Positions 17,485 to 27,929 of a DNA stretch of 35,323 nt are shown piece after piece; the first letter of the stretch is position 1, and each line of letters starts with the position of its first letter. Source of the stretch: Bacteroidales bacterium (GTDB lineage Bacteria; Bacteroidota; Bacteroidia; Bacteroidales; Muribaculaceae); assembly GCA_014800385.1 (NCBI GenBank), contig JAAVGE010000015.1, positions 1-35,323 of the forward strand, written 5' to 3'. The notes under the pieces are model-generated. The model was given only the letters and a program-made list of their open reading frames with translations. It did no database searches and was not told where the DNA came from. The translations under genes and the position numbers were made by a program.

Positions 17485-17754
17485 TTACCAACTGGCTTTT
17501 TTCACACCGGGGATGAGACCGGCAGAAGCCATTTCACGGAACTGAATACGTGAGATGCCGAACTGACGGATGTAGCCTTTGGGGCGACCGGTGATGCTGC
17601 AACGGTTGTGAAGGCGAACGGCAGATGCGTTTTTGGGGAGCAACTGGAGCGCTTCGTAATCGCCGGCTGCTTTGAGGGCAGCCTTTTTAGCAGCGTATTT
17701 GGCAACGAGTTTTGCGCGTTTTACTTCGCGCGCTTTCATTGATTCTTTTGCCAT
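17485..17754 (-). CDS. rpsN: 30S ribosomal protein S14, zinc-free form
   Basis: 89 residues, the longer C-minus type: the zinc-binding CxxC motifs are absent, with one Cys left in [29 protein letters not shown] (positions 50 on). Ends with [10 protein letters not shown]. Binds 16S rRNA in the head. Six bases after rplE. Confidence 0.98.
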   Translation of the reverse strand: MAKESMKAREVKRAKLVAKYAAKKAALKAAGDYEALQLLPKNASAVRLHNRCSITGRPKGYIRQFGISRIQFREMASAGLIPGVKKASW

Positions 17755-17760
17755 AGGGGA

Positions 17761-18306
17761 TTATTTGTTTTTAAAGGGTAATCCAAATTGTTTCAACAGG
17801 GCGTATCCTTCTTCGTCGGTGTTTGCGGTGGTCACGAAGGTGATGTTCATACCGAGGAGTTTCTGGATGTTGTCGATGTTGATTTCAGGGAAGATGATCT
17901 GTTCGGTGATACCGAGGGTGTAGTTACCGCGACCGTCGAGTTTGCCTTCGATACCTTTGAAGTCACGGATACGGGGAAGGGCAACGCGGATGAGACGTTC
18001 GAGGAATTCGTACATGCGGTCGCGACGGAGTGTCACGCGTGCACCGATGGGGTTCTTTTTACGAACTTTGAAACCTGCGATGTCTTTGCGGGAAAGAGTA
18101 GCAACGGCTTTCTGACCGGTGATGGCAGTGAGTTCGTTGATAGCGGTTTCAATGATCTTCTTGTCCTGAGTAGCCTGACCGAGACCCTGGTTGATAACGA
18201 TCTTCTCAAGGCGGGGAACCTGCATGGGAGTTGTGTAGTTGAACTCCTTTGTCAGAGCGGGGATAATCTGCTCTTCGTATTGTTTTTTGATGTTAGATGC
18301 TGCCAT
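17761..18306 (-). CDS. rplE: 50S ribosomal protein L5
   Basis: 5S rRNA-binding protein contacting P-site tRNA. 181 residues. Seen: [55 protein letters not shown], and the late [18 protein letters not shown]. Its ATG overlaps the rplX stop by one base, implying translational coupling. Confidence 0.98.
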   Translation of the reverse strand: MAASNIKKQYEEQIIPALTKEFNYTTPMQVPRLEKIVINQGLGQATQDKKIIETAINELTAITGQKAVATLSRKDIAGFKVRKKNPIGARVTLRRDRMYEFLERLIRVALPRIRDFKGIEGKLDGRGNYTLGITEQIIFPEINIDNIQKLLGMNITFVTTANTDEEGYALLKQFGLPFKNK

Positions 18307-18623
18307 TATTTTATTTCCTCTCCTGATTTTTTAGCAACTCTGACTTTTTTACCATCTACGGTGTTGTAACCAACACGGGTGGGTTTACCTGATTTGGGGT
18401 CGAGAAGGCTGAGGTTAGAAATATGGATGGGTGCTTCCATCTGGATGCGTCCGCCCTGGGGATGTTTAGCGCTGGGTTTGGCGTGTTTGGTCACCATGTT
18501 GACACCTTCTACGATAGCACGCTGTTTTTCAGCGTCAACCTTGACAACGCGACCCTGTTTGCCGCGGTCGTCACCAGCCAGAACCTGAACGGTGTCCCCT
18601 TTTTTTATGTTTGTCTTGCTCAT
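18306..18623 (-). CDS. rplX: 50S ribosomal protein L24
   Basis: Assembly-initiator protein of the 50S. 105 residues with an N-terminal KOW motif ([24 protein letters not shown]) and the downstream [21 protein letters not shown]. Overlaps rplE by one base; 23 bases after rplN. Confidence 0.97.
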   Translation of the reverse strand: MSKTNIKKGDTVQVLAGDDRGKQGRVVKVDAEKQRAIVEGVNMVTKHAKPSAKHPQGGRIQMEAPIHISNLSLLDPKSGKPTRVGYNTVDGKKVRVAKKSGEEIK

Positions 18624-18646
18624 TATGATTTTAATGTTGAAGGTTT

Positions 18647-19012
18647 TTAAAGCACTTCGGGTGCAAGTGAAACGATTTTCATGTTGGTTGCACGAAGTTC
18701 ACGGGCAACGGGGCCGAAGATACGTGTTCCGCGGAGTTCACCGGCGTTGTTGAGAAGTACGCAAGCGTTATCGTCGAAGCGGATGTAGGAACCGTCGGGA
18801 CGGCGGATTTCCTTCTTTGTGCGAACGACTACTGCCTTGCTGACAGTACCTTTTTTTACGTCAGATGAAGGGATTACGCTTTTTACTGATACGACGATGA
18901 TGTCGCCTACAGAAGCGTAGCGGCGTCCGGTACCGCCGAGAACGTGGATGCAGAGTGCTTCTTTAGCACCGCTGTTGTCGGCTACGGTTAAACGGGATTC
19001 AGTCTGTATCAT
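18647..19012 (-). CDS. rplN: 50S ribosomal protein L14
   Basis: Conserved 23S rRNA binder at the subunit interface. 121 residues. Seen: [27 protein letters not shown], the signature around [12 protein letters not shown], and [28 protein letters not shown]. One-base gap from rpsQ. Confidence 0.98.
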   Translation of the reverse strand: MIQTESRLTVADNSGAKEALCIHVLGGTGRRYASVGDIIVVSVKSVIPSSDVKKGTVSKAVVVRTKKEIRRPDGSYIRFDDNACVLLNNAGELRGTRIFGPVARELRATNMKIVSLAPEVL

Positions 19013-19013
19013 A

Positions 19014-19271
19014 TTATTTTACTTTTTCAATTATTTCGATTAATCTCCAGCGTTTGGTTTTGCTGAGAGGACGGGTTTCCATAAGACGTACGGTGTCACC
19101 TACTGAACATTCGTTGTTCTCGTCGTGGGCATGATATTTTTTTGATTTATTGACGAATTTGCCATAAATCGGATGTTTTTCTTTCCACTTAACGGTAACG
19201 GTGATTGTTTTGTCACCTTTGTTGCTGGAAACAACCCCAATACGTTCTTTTCTAAGATTTCTTTTTTCCAT
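19014..19271 (-). CDS. rpsQ: 30S ribosomal protein S17
   Basis: OB-fold 16S rRNA binder. 85 residues. Seen: [34 protein letters not shown] and the signature [25 protein letters not shown]. Normal length; 20 bases after rpmC. Confidence 0.98.
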   Translation of the reverse strand: MEKRNLRKERIGVVSSNKGDKTITVTVKWKEKHPIYGKFVNKSKKYHAHDENNECSVGDTVRLMETRPLSKTKRWRLIEIIEKVK

Positions 19272-19291
19272 GTCTGATGGTTTTCGGGGGT

Positions 19292-19489
19292 TTATTTATT
19301 GTTAATCTCGCGTTGACGTAACTCTGTTTTCACGCGTGCAATCATTTTGCGGTCAGCAGTGATTTTCGCGGGGTTGTCAATGGGTGAAACAGAGTGGTTG
19401 ATTGTCAGTTGACGATACTCTTTTTCCATTTCAACGAGGCGTTCTTTGAGGTCTGCTGTGCTGAGTTCTTTGATTTCTTCTTTTTTCAT
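19292..19489 (-). CDS. rpmC: 50S ribosomal protein L29
   Basis: Exit-tunnel protein near the docking site for SRP and trigger factor. 65 residues, a helical hairpin with [26 protein letters not shown] and [12 protein letters not shown]. Between rplP and rpsQ, the standard order. Confidence 0.96.
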   Translation of the reverse strand: MKKEEIKELSTADLKERLVEMEKEYRQLTINHSVSPIDNPAKITADRKMIARVKTELRQREINNK

Positions 19490-19496
19490 AGCCTAA

Positions 19497-19928
19497 TTAC
19501 ACGTTTTGAGTGGGGTCGTAGTCGCGACGAACAATGAATTTGGTAACTACGGGAAGTTTCTGGGCAGCCAGGCGGAGTGCTTCTTTAGCAACGTCGTAAC
19601 TTACACCTTCAACTTCCAGGATGATACGTCCGGGGGTGACGGGCGCAACGAATCCTTCGGGAGAACCTTTACCTTTACCCATACGTACTTCGGCGGGTTT
19701 CTTGGTGATGGGTTTATCCGGGAAGATTCGGATCCAGATCTGACCCTGACGCTGCATGTAGCGTGTTACAGCGATACGGGCTGCTTCAATCTGGCGACCG
19801 GTGATCCATTTTGATTCGAGAGTTTTGATGCCGAAAGAACCGAACGCCAATTGGTTACCGCGCTGGGCATTGCCTTTCATGCGGCCTTTTTGCTGGCGAC
19901 GGAATTTTGTTTTCTTAGGTTGTAACAT
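19497..19928 (-). CDS. rplP: 50S ribosomal protein L16
   Basis: Binds 23S rRNA near the A-site tRNA. 143 residues. Seen: [69 protein letters not shown] and a late [14 protein letters not shown]. Eight bases before rpmC, 23 after rpsC. Confidence 0.98.
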   Translation of the reverse strand: MLQPKKTKFRRQQKGRMKGNAQRGNQLAFGSFGIKTLESKWITGRQIEAARIAVTRYMQRQGQIWIRIFPDKPITKKPAEVRMGKGKGSPEGFVAPVTPGRIILEVEGVSYDVAKEALRLAAQKLPVVTKFIVRRDYDPTQNV

Positions 19929-19951
19929 TGTTGTTTACTTCAATTGGGGGT

Positions 19952-20689
19952 TTAACGGTTGTTTTTGGGTTTGCGGAAACCGCCGCGACGCTGTCCTGCG
20001 GGCTGGTTCTGACGGTTTTCTTTCTGAGATGCTGTGAACTGGGGAGCGAGGTCACGTTTGCCGTAAACTTCGCCGCGGCAGATCCACACTTTTACGCCGA
20101 TAACACCAACTTTGGTGTGTGCTTCAACCAGTGCATAGTCGATGTCGGCACGGAGTGTGTGAAGGGGAGTACGACCTTCTTTGAACATTTCAGAGCGAGC
20201 CATTTCGGCGCCGTTCAAACGACCTGAAATCTGGATTTTGATACCTTCCGCACCAGAGCGCATTGTTGATGCGATAGCCATTTTAACGGCGCGGCGGTAT
20301 GCGATTTTGCCTTCGATCTGGCGAGCGATGGTGCTTGCAACGATCTGGGCGTCGAGTTCGGGGCGTTTTACTTCAAAGATGTTGATCTGAACATCTTTGT
20401 CAGTGATTTTCTTCAACTCTTCCTTGAGTTTGTCAACTTCAGCGCCACCTTTACCGATGATCAGACCGGGGCGAGAGGTGCAAACTGTGATGGTGATGAG
20501 TTTGAGAGTGCGTTCGATGACAATACGAGAGACGCTTGATTTAGCGAGGCGGACGTTGAGGTAGTTACGGAGTTTTGAGTCTTCGAGAAGAGCAGCGCTT
20601 GCTTTCTTCTTGTCAGCCTCAAACCAGTTTGAGTCCCATCCACGGATCACGCCAAGTCGGTTACTGATCGGATTTACTTTCTGTCCCAT
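19952..20689 (-). CDS. rpsC: 30S ribosomal protein S3
   Basis: Part of the mRNA entry channel. 245 residues. Seen: [23 protein letters not shown] start, a KH domain with the GKGG loop ([15 protein letters not shown]), and the S3 C-terminal signature [31 protein letters not shown] with [19 protein letters not shown]. The tail is basic and Arg/Gln-rich. Three-base gap to rplV. Confidence 0.98.
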   Translation of the reverse strand: MGQKVNPISNRLGVIRGWDSNWFEADKKKASAALLEDSKLRNYLNVRLAKSSVSRIVIERTLKLITITVCTSRPGLIIGKGGAEVDKLKEELKKITDKDVQINIFEVKRPELDAQIVASTIARQIEGKIAYRRAVKMAIASTMRSGAEGIKIQISGRLNGAEMARSEMFKEGRTPLHTLRADIDYALVEAHTKVGVIGVKVWICRGEVYGKRDLAPQFTASQKENRQNQPAGQRRGGFRKPKNNR

Positions 20690-20692
20690 TTT

Positions 20693-21100
20693 TTAAGCGT
20701 CTTTAGTGTTATCGATTGTGTCAACGAAAAGGGTAACGTGGTTAGCGCGTTTGCGGATGCGGTAACCGCGGCCCTGGGGGGCAGTGCGGAGGCGTTTGAG
20801 CATGGGGGCGCAGTCAACGAAGATAGTGCTAACGTATAACTGGCCTGCCTCTGCTTTCTGCTGGTTTTTCTCTTCCCAGTTAGCGATTGCAGAACGGAGA
20901 AGTTTTTCTACTCTCGCAGCGGCTTCCTTGTTGGAGAATTTCAGTATACCGAGGGCACGGAATACTTCTTTGCCGCGCACCAGGTCAGCGACCAGGCGCA
21001 TTTTGCGGGGGGAGGTAGGTATGTTGAGTAATTTGGCGAAGGCTTGTGATTTGAGTTCACTTTTGCGCGCTTCGGCTGAAAGTCTTTTTCTTACACCCAT
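20693..21100 (-). CDS. rplV: 50S ribosomal protein L22
   Basis: Lines the exit tunnel with its beta-hairpin. 135 residues. Seen: [37 protein letters not shown] and the hairpin/C-terminal region [24 protein letters not shown]. Slightly extended N-terminus. Follows rpsS by 49 bases. Confidence 0.98.
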   Translation of the reverse strand: MGVRKRLSAEARKSELKSQAFAKLLNIPTSPRKMRLVADLVRGKEVFRALGILKFSNKEAAARVEKLLRSAIANWEEKNQQKAEAGQLYVSTIFVDCAPMLKRLRTAPQGRGYRIRKRANHVTLFVDTIDNTKDA

Positions 21101-21149
21101 TTTATTTAATTTCTTTTTTTTGTCAAAATTATTTTACTTTGGGGCTCGT

Positions 21150-21419
21150 TTATTTTTTCTTATTGCCGGCGTGACCGCGGAAGTTACGAGTAGGAGCGAA
21201 CTCGCCGAGTTTGTGTCCTACCATGTTCTCGGTAACGTAAACGGGAATAAATTTGTTTCCGTTGTGAACTGCGAATGTGTGGCCAACGAATTCGGGGGCA
21301 ATCATTGAGGCGCGGCTCCAGGTCTTGATAACTGCTTTTTTGCCGCTTGCTTCCATTGCGTTGACTTTCTTTTCGAGTTTCACGCTAATAAACGGGCCTT
21401 TTTTTAATGAACGACTCAT
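21150..21419 (-). CDS. rpsS: 30S ribosomal protein S19
   Basis: Head protein next to S13. 89 residues. Seen: [67 protein letters not shown] in consecutive parts, and a basic end. Twenty-two bases after rplB. Confidence 0.98.
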   Translation of the reverse strand: MSRSLKKGPFISVKLEKKVNAMEASGKKAVIKTWSRASMIAPEFVGHTFAVHNGNKFIPVYVTENMVGHKLGEFAPTRNFRGHAGNKKK

Positions 21420-21441
21420 AGTTGTTTTTTTTTAGGTCAGG

Positions 21442-22269
21442 TTACTTCTTTCTTCTTTCGATTATATACTTAGAAGAGGTCTTTTTGGGAGCACGTGTCT
21501 TGAGACCCTTAGCGTAGAGGCCTTTGCGTGAACGGGGATGACCACCTGATGCACGGCCTTCACCACCACCCATGGGGTGATCAACGGGGTTCATAACGAC
21601 GCCACGGTTGCGGGGACGACGGCCTAACCAGCGAGAGCGTCCTGCTTTACCTGAGCGTTCGAGAGAGTGCTCTGAGTTACCAACAACGCCTACAGTTGCT
21701 TTACAAGCAGAGAGGACTTTGCGGGTTTCTCCTGAGGGAAGTTTGATGATCGCATAACTGCCTTCTCGCGAAACGAGTTGTGCGAAAGTACCGGCTGAGC
21801 GTGCCATGAAGGCTCCCTGACCGGGGCGCAGTTCAATGTTGTGGATGAGTGTACCGACGGGGATCTGGCTCAGGGGGAGAGCGTTACCAACTTCGGGTGC
21901 TACATCGTTGCCACTGACTACAGTCTGACCAACTTCGAGTCCGTTGGGTGCGATAATGTATGCTTTTGCTCCGTCAACGTAGTAAAGGAGTGCGATACGG
22001 GCCGAACGGTTGGGATCGTACTCGATTGATTTTACTACTGCGGGTACTCCGTCTTTGTTTCTCTTAAAGTCTATGAAGCGGTATTTGCGTTTGTGTCCGC
22101 CACCAAGGTAACGAGTGGTCAGATGACCTTCGGCATTACGGCCGCCGGTGCTTTTTTTACCGACTGTAAGAGATTTTTCTGGCGTGGTAGCAGTGATAGT
22201 ACCTTTGAAAACGCCAATAACTTTGTGTCTCTGCCCGGGAGTAGTGGGCTTGAATTTTCTTACTGCCAT
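21442..22269 (-). CDS. rplB: 50S ribosomal protein L2
   Basis: Needed for subunit association and peptidyl-transferase activity. 275 residues. Seen: [20 protein letters not shown], the OB and SH3-like middle, and the signature [22 protein letters not shown] with the functionally important His. Normal length, between rplW and rpsS. Confidence 0.98.
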   Translation of the reverse strand: MAVRKFKPTTPGQRHKVIGVFKGTITATTPEKSLTVGKKSTGGRNAEGHLTTRYLGGGHKRKYRFIDFKRNKDGVPAVVKSIEYDPNRSARIALLYYVDGAKAYIIAPNGLEVGQTVVSGNDVAPEVGNALPLSQIPVGTLIHNIELRPGQGAFMARSAGTFAQLVSREGSYAIIKLPSGETRKVLSACKATVGVVGNSEHSLERSGKAGRSRWLGRRPRNRGVVMNPVDHPMGGGEGRASGGHPRSRKGLYAKGLKTRAPKKTSSKYIIERRKK

Positions 22270-22275
22270 TTTTTA

Positions 22276-22566
22276 TCAGATATTGCTATAGAAGTCGATT
22301 GTTTCACCATCTGCTACGCTGATAACGGCTTTCTTGTAGGCAGAAGTTTTGCCGCGGAGAAGGCCTGATTTAGTGTAGCGTGATTTGTTTTTTGCTCTGA
22401 CGATCATTGTGTTCACGTCGACAACTTTAACTCCATAGAGTTTCTCGACCAGGTCTTTTATCTGGTATTTGTTGGCATCCAATGACACGCGGAACGTATA
22501 GCGATTAAGTTTTTCAGTTAACTTAGTCGCCTGTTCGGTCACGATTGGTTGAATTTTAATTTCCAT
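22276..22566 (-). CDS. rplW: 50S ribosomal protein L23
   Basis: Exit-tunnel protein and docking site for trigger factor and SRP. 96 residues. Seen: IQPIVTEQATKLTEKLNRYTFRVSLDANKYQIKDLVEKLYGVKVVDVNTMIV in consecutive parts, and RYTKSGLLRGKTSAYKKAVI. Between rplD and rplB. Confidence 0.97.
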   Translation of the reverse strand: MEIKIQPIVTEQATKLTEKLNRYTFRVSLDANKYQIKDLVEKLYGVKVVDVNTMIVRAKNKSRYTKSGLLRGKTSAYKKAVISVADGETIDFYSNI

Positions 22567-22586
22567 TGTTCAGTTTCTCTTCGAGA

Positions 22587-23207
22587 TTAAAGTTTGTTAA
22601 TAACGTCAAGGCTACTCTCGGTGAGGAGAATAGCGTTATTGTTGAGCAGTTTGTACGCGTTGATGTCCTGCGCATTCATTACTGATGCGTTGGGCACATT
22701 ACGGACTGACAAATATACGTTTTTTTCCTGAGATGCTAAAACGAGGAGGGTCTTTTTGCCTTCCACTTTGAGATTTTTAGCAATTTTTAAGAATTCCTTA
22801 GTTTTGGGTGCTTCGAAAGAGAAGTCCTCTACTACGATGATCTGTCCGTCGAGCGCTTTGAGCGAAAGTGCAGACTTGCGTGCCAGTTGCTTAACTTTTT
22901 TGTTGAGTTTGAAGCGGTAGTCACGGGGACGGGGACCGAAAACGCGTCCACCACCTACGAGAAGGGGTGAGTTGATGTCACCGATACGGCTGCCGCCGCC
23001 ACCTTTCTGTTTGTGGAGTTTGCGGGTTGATCCGGACACTTCGCTGCGTTCTTTAGATTTGTGTGTACCCTGACGCTGGTTGGCGAGATACTGCTTTACG
23101 TCGAGATACAATGCGTGCTCGTTTGCTTCAATTGCGAACACTGCGTCGTTAAGTTCTGCCTTACGACCGGTGTCTTCTCCTTTGATGTTGTAAATTGCGA
23201 GTTCCAT
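22587..23207 (-). CDS. rplD: 50S ribosomal protein L4
   Basis: Tunnel-constriction protein; in gamma-proteobacteria it also represses the S10 operon. 206 residues. Seen: [33 protein letters not shown], the extended tunnel loop, and [22 protein letters not shown]. The start overlaps the rplC stop by one base. Confidence 0.98.
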   Translation of the reverse strand: MELAIYNIKGEDTGRKAELNDAVFAIEANEHALYLDVKQYLANQRQGTHKSKERSEVSGSTRKLHKQKGGGGSRIGDINSPLLVGGGRVFGPRPRDYRFKLNKKVKQLARKSALSLKALDGQIIVVEDFSFEAPKTKEFLKIAKNLKVEGKKTLLVLASQEKNVYLSVRNVPNASVMNAQDINAYKLLNNNAILLTESSLDVINKL

Positions 23208-23824
23208 TATTTCTCAATTAATACGATTGAACCTTTAGATCCGGGAATTGAACCTTTGATCATGAGCAGGTTGTGTTCGGGGATTACTTTAACTACTTGA
23301 AGGTTTTGCACGGTTACGCGTTTGTTACCGGTCTGACCAGCCATGCGCATTCCTTTGAATACTTTAGCGGGATAAGAGCAGGCACCAACTGAACCGGGCG
23401 CGCGGAGGCGGTTGTGCTGACCGTGGGTTGCCTGGCCTACACCACCGAAGCCGTGACGTTTAACAACGCCCTGGAAACCTTTACCTTTTGAGGTTCCGAC
23501 GATGTCAACGAAATCGCTTTCTGAGAAGAAGTCAACGCTAATGGAGTCACCCAATTTGTAATCTGAAGTGAAACCTTTGAACTCGGCCAAGTGACGCTTG
23601 GGAGCCACGCCGGCTTTTTCGAAGTGTCCGAGTTCGGGTTTAGTCAGATGTTTTTCTTTCTGTTCTTCGAAACCTAACTGGAGTGCTTCGTAACCGTCTG
23701 TTTCAACGGTTTTAACCTGGGTGACAACACAAGGACCTACTTCGATAACAGTGCACGGTACGTTTTTACCGTCGGCACTGAAAACGGATGTCATTCCGAT
23801 TTTTTTTCCTATTAATCCTGGCAT
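23207..23824 (-). CDS. rplC: 50S ribosomal protein L3
   Basis: Early assembly protein reaching toward the peptidyl-transferase centre. 205 residues. Seen: [48 protein letters not shown], and [36 protein letters not shown] in parts, with the Gln of the modification site region. Ninety-three bases after rpsJ, a gap with no clear signal. Confidence 0.98.
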   Translation of the reverse strand: MPGLIGKKIGMTSVFSADGKNVPCTVIEVGPCVVTQVKTVETDGYEALQLGFEEQKEKHLTKPELGHFEKAGVAPKRHLAEFKGFTSDYKLGDSISVDFFSESDFVDIVGTSKGKGFQGVVKRHGFGGVGQATHGQHNRLRAPGSVGACSYPAKVFKGMRMAGQTGNKRVTVQNLQVVKVIPEHNLLMIKGSIPGSKGSIVLIEK

Positions 23825-23917
23825 TTCTGTGGTTGTTTATAAATAAATGTCTGTTAGTTGTTTTGTTTTAAGGAGGGGAGAGGAGTGTGGGAGCAGTTTT
23901 ATTGTTGATTATGTGGA

Positions 23918-24223
23918 TCAGACTTTGATTTCCACGTCAACACCGCTGGGGAGTTCGAGTTTCATCAGGGCGTCAACAGTTTTTGCTGTTGAGTTGTAGA
24001 TGTCGATCAGACGTTTGTAAGATGATAACTGGAACTGCTCGCGTGATTTTTTGTTCACGAAGGTTGAGCGGTTAACGGTGAAGATGCGTTTGTGAGTGGG
24101 CAGGGGGATGGGACCGCTGATTACGGCGCCTGTTGCCTTCACAGTCTTAACGATTTTCTCAGCAGATTTGTCTACGAGGTTGTGATCGTAAGATTTCAGT
24201 TTGATTCTTATTTTTTGGCTCAT
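23918..24223 (-). CDS. rpsJ: 30S ribosomal protein S10
   Basis: 30S head protein; in other bacteria also NusE of antitermination complexes. 101 residues. Seen: [62 protein letters not shown] in parts. Directly after fusA (15 bases) with no tuf, so the str and S10 clusters are joined. Confidence 0.98.
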   Translation of the reverse strand: MSQKIRIKLKSYDHNLVDKSAEKIVKTVKATGAVISGPIPLPTHKRIFTVNRSTFVNKKSREQFQLSSYKRLIDIYNSTAKTVDALMKLELPSGVDVEIKV

Positions 24224-24238
24224 AATTGAATTTGTTTT

Positions 24239-26365
24239 TTATTTGAGAAGGTCAACACGTCCGTTACATTCTGTAAGAACGTTTTTAGCGATTGAACTGC
24301 TTACTTCAGCGTAGTGGCTGAATGACATGGTTGATGTTGCACGACCTGAGGTGATTGTACGCAGAGCGGTCACGTAACCGAACATTTCGGCCAGAGGTGC
24401 TTTGGCTTTAACGACGCGTGCACCTGAGCGGCTTGTTTCCATGCCTTCTACCTGGCCACGGCGTTTGTTAAGGTCACCGATTACGTCACCCATTGATTCT
24501 TCGGGGGTAACAACTTCAATTTTCATGATAGGTTCGAGCAGTACGGGACCTGCTTTCTCAGAGGCTTTCTTGAAGGCCTGGATTGCGCAGAGTTCGAATG
24601 ACAACTGATCAGAGTCAACGGGGTGGAATGAACCGTCGAGAACTGTTACCTTGAGTTGTTCTACGGGGTAGCCTGCGAGGACACCGTTCTTCATTGCAGT
24701 TACGAAGCCTTTCTGGATTGAGGGGATGAATTCCTTGGGAATGTTACCACCTTTGACTTCGTCGATGAACTGGAGGTTGCCCTGGAAGCCTTCGTCAACG
24801 GGTTCAACGCGAACGATGATGTCGGCGAATTTACCACGACCACCGGTCTGTTTCTTGAACACTTCGCGGAGTTCAACGGGACGGGTGATTGTTTCCTTGT
24901 AGGTTACCTGAGGACGACCCTGGTTACATTCAACCTTGAATTCGCGGCGGAGACGGTCGATGATGATGTCGAGGTGAAGTTCACCCATACCGGAGATAAC
25001 GGTCTGACCGGTTTCTTCGTTGGTCTGTACGCGGAATGTGGGGTCTTCTTCAGCGAGTTTCTGGAGGCCGACGCCAAGTTTATCGAGGTCTTTCTGAGTT
25101 TTGGGTTCAACAGCGATACCGATAACGGGATCGGGGAAGTCCATTGCTTCGAGAACGATGGGGTGGTTTTCGTCGCAGAGGGTATCACCTGTGCGGATAT
25201 CTTTGAAACCTACACCTGCACCGATATCACCGCAACCGATAAGTTCTTTAGCGTTCTGTTTGTTAGAGTGCATCTGGAACAGACGGCTTACGCGTTCTTT
25301 TTTGCCTGAACGGCTATTGAGAACGTAACTTCCGGCAACTACGTCGCCTGAGTAAACGCGGAAGAATGTGAGACGGCCAACATAGGGGTCAGTAGCGATC
25401 TTGAATGCGAGGGCACACATGGGTGCGTCAGCAGAGGGTTCGCGAACTTCCACTTTGTCGGGGTCAGAGGGGTCAGTACCTTCGATAGCACCTGCATCGA
25501 GGGGGCTGGGGAGGTAAGCACACACGTTGTCGAGCAGACACTGAACACCTTTGTTTTTGAAAGATGAACCGCACATCATGGGCACGAGGTCCATTTTGAG
25601 GGTTGCTGCACGGAGTGCGCGTTTGATTTCTTCTTCAGTGATTGTAGAGGGGTCGTCGAAGTATTTTTCCATGAGAGCCTCGTCGTATTCGGCGATTTTT
25701 TCGAGCATCTTGTCGCGATAGTCGTTTGCTTCGTCAACGAGGTTAGCGGGGATTTCTTCAACAGAGTAGTCTGCGCCCATTGTTTCATCATGCCAGAAGA
25801 TAGCCTTCATGCGGATGAGGTCAACGACACCTTTGAATGTTTCTTCAGCGCCGATGGGGATCTGAATGGGACAGGGGTTAGCGCCGAGGACTTCGCGGAG
25901 TTGGCGAACTACTTCGAAGAAGTTTGCGCCTGAGCGGTCCATTTTGTTAACGTAACCGATACGGGGAACGTTATATTTGTCAGCCTGGCGCCAAACGGTT
26001 TCTGACTGAGGTTCAACACCACCAACGGCACAGAAAGTAGCGACGGCGCCGTCGAGTACGCGGAGTGAACGTTCAACTTCAACGGTGAAGTCAACGTGTC
26101 CCGGGGTGTCAATAAGGTTGATTTTGTATTTTTCGTCGTTATACTTCCAGAAGGTAGTAGTAGCGGCTGAAGTGATAGTGATACCACGTTCCTGCTCCTG
26201 TTCCATCCAGTCCATAGTAGCGGCACCGTCGTGAACCTCACCGATTTTGTGGGTCAGACCAGTGTAAAAGAGGATGCGTTCAGAGGTAGTAGTTTTACCG
26301 GCATCGATGTGAGCCATGATACCGATGTTACGGGTATACTTAAGAAGTTCGTCTGATTTTGCCAT
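24239..26365 (-). CDS. fusA: translation elongation factor G
   Basis: GTPase driving translocation, also ribosome recycling with RRF. 708 residues, normal. G motifs: [19 protein letters not shown] (P-loop), [11 protein letters not shown] (G2), DTPGHVDFT (G3), NKMD (G4). Domains II-V follow, with [18 protein letters not shown] and the late [27 protein letters not shown]. No sign of the loop changes of the fusidate-insensitive or mitochondrial-type paralogues was looked for in detail. Between rpsG and rpsJ. Confidence 0.98.
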   Translation of the reverse strand: MAKSDELLKYTRNIGIMAHIDAGKTTTSERILFYTGLTHKIGEVHDGAATMDWMEQEQERGITITSAATTTFWKYNDEKYKINLIDTPGHVDFTVEVERSLRVLDGAVATFCAVGGVEPQSETVWRQADKYNVPRIGYVNKMDRSGANFFEVVRQLREVLGANPCPIQIPIGAEETFKGVVDLIRMKAIFWHDETMGADYSVEEIPANLVDEANDYRDKMLEKIAEYDEALMEKYFDDPSTITEEEIKRALRAATLKMDLVPMMCGSSFKNKGVQCLLDNVCAYLPSPLDAGAIEGTDPSDPDKVEVREPSADAPMCALAFKIATDPYVGRLTFFRVYSGDVVAGSYVLNSRSGKKERVSRLFQMHSNKQNAKELIGCGDIGAGVGFKDIRTGDTLCDENHPIVLEAMDFPDPVIGIAVEPKTQKDLDKLGVGLQKLAEEDPTFRVQTNEETGQTVISGMGELHLDIIIDRLRREFKVECNQGRPQVTYKETITRPVELREVFKKQTGGRGKFADIIVRVEPVDEGFQGNLQFIDEVKGGNIPKEFIPSIQKGFVTAMKNGVLAGYPVEQLKVTVLDGSFHPVDSDQLSFELCAIQAFKKASEKAGPVLLEPIMKIEVVTPEESMGDVIGDLNKRRGQVEGMETSRSGARVVKAKAPLAEMFGYVTALRTITSGRATSTMSFSHYAEVSSSIAKNVLTECNGRVDLLK

Positions 26366-26395
26366 ATTAAAGAATAAAAATCAATTGAGAGAGAA

Positions 26396-26872
26396 TTAGA
26401 AACGGAAGTGAGCGAATGCGCGGTTTGCTTCCGCCATTTTGTGCATATCCTCTTTGCGTTTGAAAGCACCGCCCTGGTCGTTGAAAGCGTCAACAATTTC
26501 GGCAGCGAGTTTGTCGGCCATAGTTTTGCCGCCACGTTTGCGAGCGTAGAGGATGAGGTTTTTCATTGAGATTGATTCTTTGCGATCAGCGCGGATTTCG
26601 GTAGGAACCTGGAAGGTAGCGCCACCGACGCGGCGTGATTTCACTTCGACCTGGGGAGTTACGTTTTCGAGTGCTTTTTTCCAGATGTCGAGTGCTCCCA
26701 TTTCTTCGTTGGGGAGTTTAGATTTCACAATTTCCAGTGCGCTGTAGAAAATTGTGTAAGAGGTGTTCTTTTTTCCGTCATACATCAGGTGGTTGACGAA
26801 TTTAGAAACACGAACGTCACCGAACACGGGATCGGGCAGGATTTGACGTTTCTTAGGTTTGGCTTTTCTCAT
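26396..26872 (-). CDS. rpsG: 30S ribosomal protein S7
   Basis: Head assembly initiator and, in E. coli, repressor of the str operon. 158 residues from the ATG at 26872 ([19 protein letters not shown]). An in-frame TTG at 26953 would add 27 residues unlike any S7 and is rejected. Seen: [23 protein letters not shown], and a late [24 protein letters not shown] signature. A 180-base gap separates it from rpsL. Confidence 0.97.
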   Translation of the reverse strand: MRKAKPKKRQILPDPVFGDVRVSKFVNHLMYDGKKNTSYTIFYSALEIVKSKLPNEEMGALDIWKKALENVTPQVEVKSRRVGGATFQVPTEIRADRKESISMKNLILYARKRGGKTMADKLAAEIVDAFNDQGGAFKRKEDMHKMAEANRAFAHFRF

Positions 26873-27052
26873 TGTGAGTGAAAGTTGTTTTTTGTTTTTG
26901 TAGGCTTGGCTGGTGTCTTCTTCAGCGTCATTCTCTAATGCACGCTTACTCAACCGTTTGCAGCGTAGTGCTTATCAAAAACGAGATTAAAAAATTAATT
27001 TCTCGTGGTGCGTTCAGTTACTTCACCGATGACCCTATGTATTGGTCAGCGA
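26873..27052 (-). other. long rpsL-rpsG intercistronic region
   Basis: 180 bases without a gene. On the minus strand an AT-rich hairpin CGAGA...TCTCG with TTAA/TTAA pairing inside lies at about 26978-27004. In E. coli S7 represses its operon through the same intercistronic space, so a functional analogue is possible here; no sequence match to that element was seen. Confidence 0.35.
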
Positions 27053-27442
27053 TTACTTCTTAGCAGCACCTGCTTTAGGACGTTTTGCTCCGTATTTAGA
27101 GCGACGCTGAGTACGGTCCTTAACGCCGCTGGTATCGAGAGTACCGCGAACGATGTGGTAACGTACACCGGGAAGGTCTTTTACACGACCACCGCGAACG
27201 AGCACGATTGAGTGCTCCTGAAGGTTGTGACCTTCACCGGGGATGTAAGAGTTCACTTCTTTGCCGTTAGTCAAACGTACACGGGCTACTTTTCGCATTG
27301 CGGAGTTAGGCTTTTTGGGGGTAGTAGTGTACACACGCACGCAAACCCCACGACGCTGGGGGCATGAGTCAAGTGCGGGTGACTTGCTCTTATCCTCAAG
27401 TGCTACACGTCCTTTTCTTACTAATTGCTGAATGGTAGGCAT
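27053..27442 (-). CDS. rpsL: 30S ribosomal protein S12
   Basis: Decoding-centre protein. 129 residues. Seen: [12 protein letters not shown] start, [34 protein letters not shown] in parts, [28 protein letters not shown] in parts. The lysines at the classic streptomycin positions (K43 and K88 here) are the sensitive type. First gene of the ribosomal super-cluster, about 154 bases after the predicted transcription start. Confidence 0.98.
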   Translation of the reverse strand: MPTIQQLVRKGRVALEDKSKSPALDSCPQRRGVCVRVYTTTPKKPNSAMRKVARVRLTNGKEVNSYIPGEGHNLQEHSIVLVRGGRVKDLPGVRYHIVRGTLDTSGVKDRTQRRSKYGAKRPKAGAAKK

Positions 27443-27542
27443 CTTAGTTCTTTTCTGTTTTACTTTTTGTTATTTAAATTCTCTGTTACGTATTCACGTT
27501 AATTTCCTGTTGCCGCCCGGACATAGATATGACACAACCAAA

Positions 27543-27585
27543 ACCCTGACTCACAAATAGTTAGCAGGGTGATTGCGACACAATC
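27543..27585 (-). promoter_or_regulatory. two hairpins at the 5' end of the rpsL leader
   Basis: GATTG/CAATC (27571-27575 with 27581-27585, 5-base loop) and ACCCTG/CAGGGT (27543-27548 with 27565-27570, 16-base loop) lie next to each other right after the predicted transcription start. The adjacent stems suggest a folded leader that could control the whole block. No known family was recognised. Confidence 0.4.
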
Positions 27586-27600
27586 CTCCGAAAGGCACTG

Positions 27601-27632
27601 CAAAATTACGCTTTTTTTTGCAAACTACCAAA
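27601..27632 (-). promoter_or_regulatory. promoter of the str-S10-spc-alpha block
   Basis: On the minus strand TTTG (27632-27629), a 20-base spacer and TAATTTTG (27608-27601), a full match to the Bacteroidetes pattern. Transcription start is predicted near 27596. Confidence 0.75.
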
Positions 27633-27860
27633 TATTTTTATGACTTTTTTCGCGGTGGTTCAAGCAGTTACGTTAGGCTTCCCCGCTTCTTGAAAATCTA
27701 ACGGAAAAATATCATCTACTTCACCGAATCATTAGGTCGGGAGATGTTGCCGTGGTCGGTTCAATTCTCTTGTAGAGGTGGAGGAGCCGTTATGATTGCT
27801 TTTTCGTGGATGGAAATCGCACCTCCGGCATAAACTCCTTCCGGCACCATGCAAAATAGA
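27633..27860 (-). other. gene-poor segment with a short ORF, function unknown
   Basis: The 487-base space between rpsL and the M56 gene also holds this stretch, which is less AT-rich than usual intergenic DNA here. An ATG frame at 27761-27850 (-) encodes 29 residues (start MVPEGVYAGGAISIHEKA). Farther along the same strand a second open stretch in another frame reads DDIFPLDFQEAGKP. Together they look like a broken coding relic or a dispersed repeat. GGTTC/GAGCC and CTC/GAG pairings are visible at about 27758-27793. Confidence 0.3.
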
Positions 27861-27901
27861 GGCAGGATGCATAAGGCGCTTTTCACGCCCTGCATCCTGC
27901 C
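27861..27901 (-). terminator. strong hairpin after the M56 peptidase gene
   Basis: Perfect 11-bp arms GGCAGGATGCA / TGCATCCTGCC with an inner GGCG/CGCC stem. It lies 29 bases past the M56 gene stop. The T tract is weak (TCTATTTTG), so it may act as a terminator or mRNA 3' stabiliser. Confidence 0.55.
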
Positions 27902-27929
27902 CATGTTTATGTTACAATATCAGTTATTC

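Noticed and set aside
24224-24238. Loss of tuf between fusA and rpsJ
   Set aside because: Absence of tuf here is normal in Bacteroidetes, so it is a lineage mark, not a deletion.
26873-26953. N-terminal extension of S7 from an upstream TTG
   Set aside because: The added 27 residues do not resemble S7, and the ATG at 26872 gives the normal start and length.
27053-27442. Streptomycin-resistance change in rpsL
   Set aside because: Both key lysines (K43 and K88) are present in the normal motifs.
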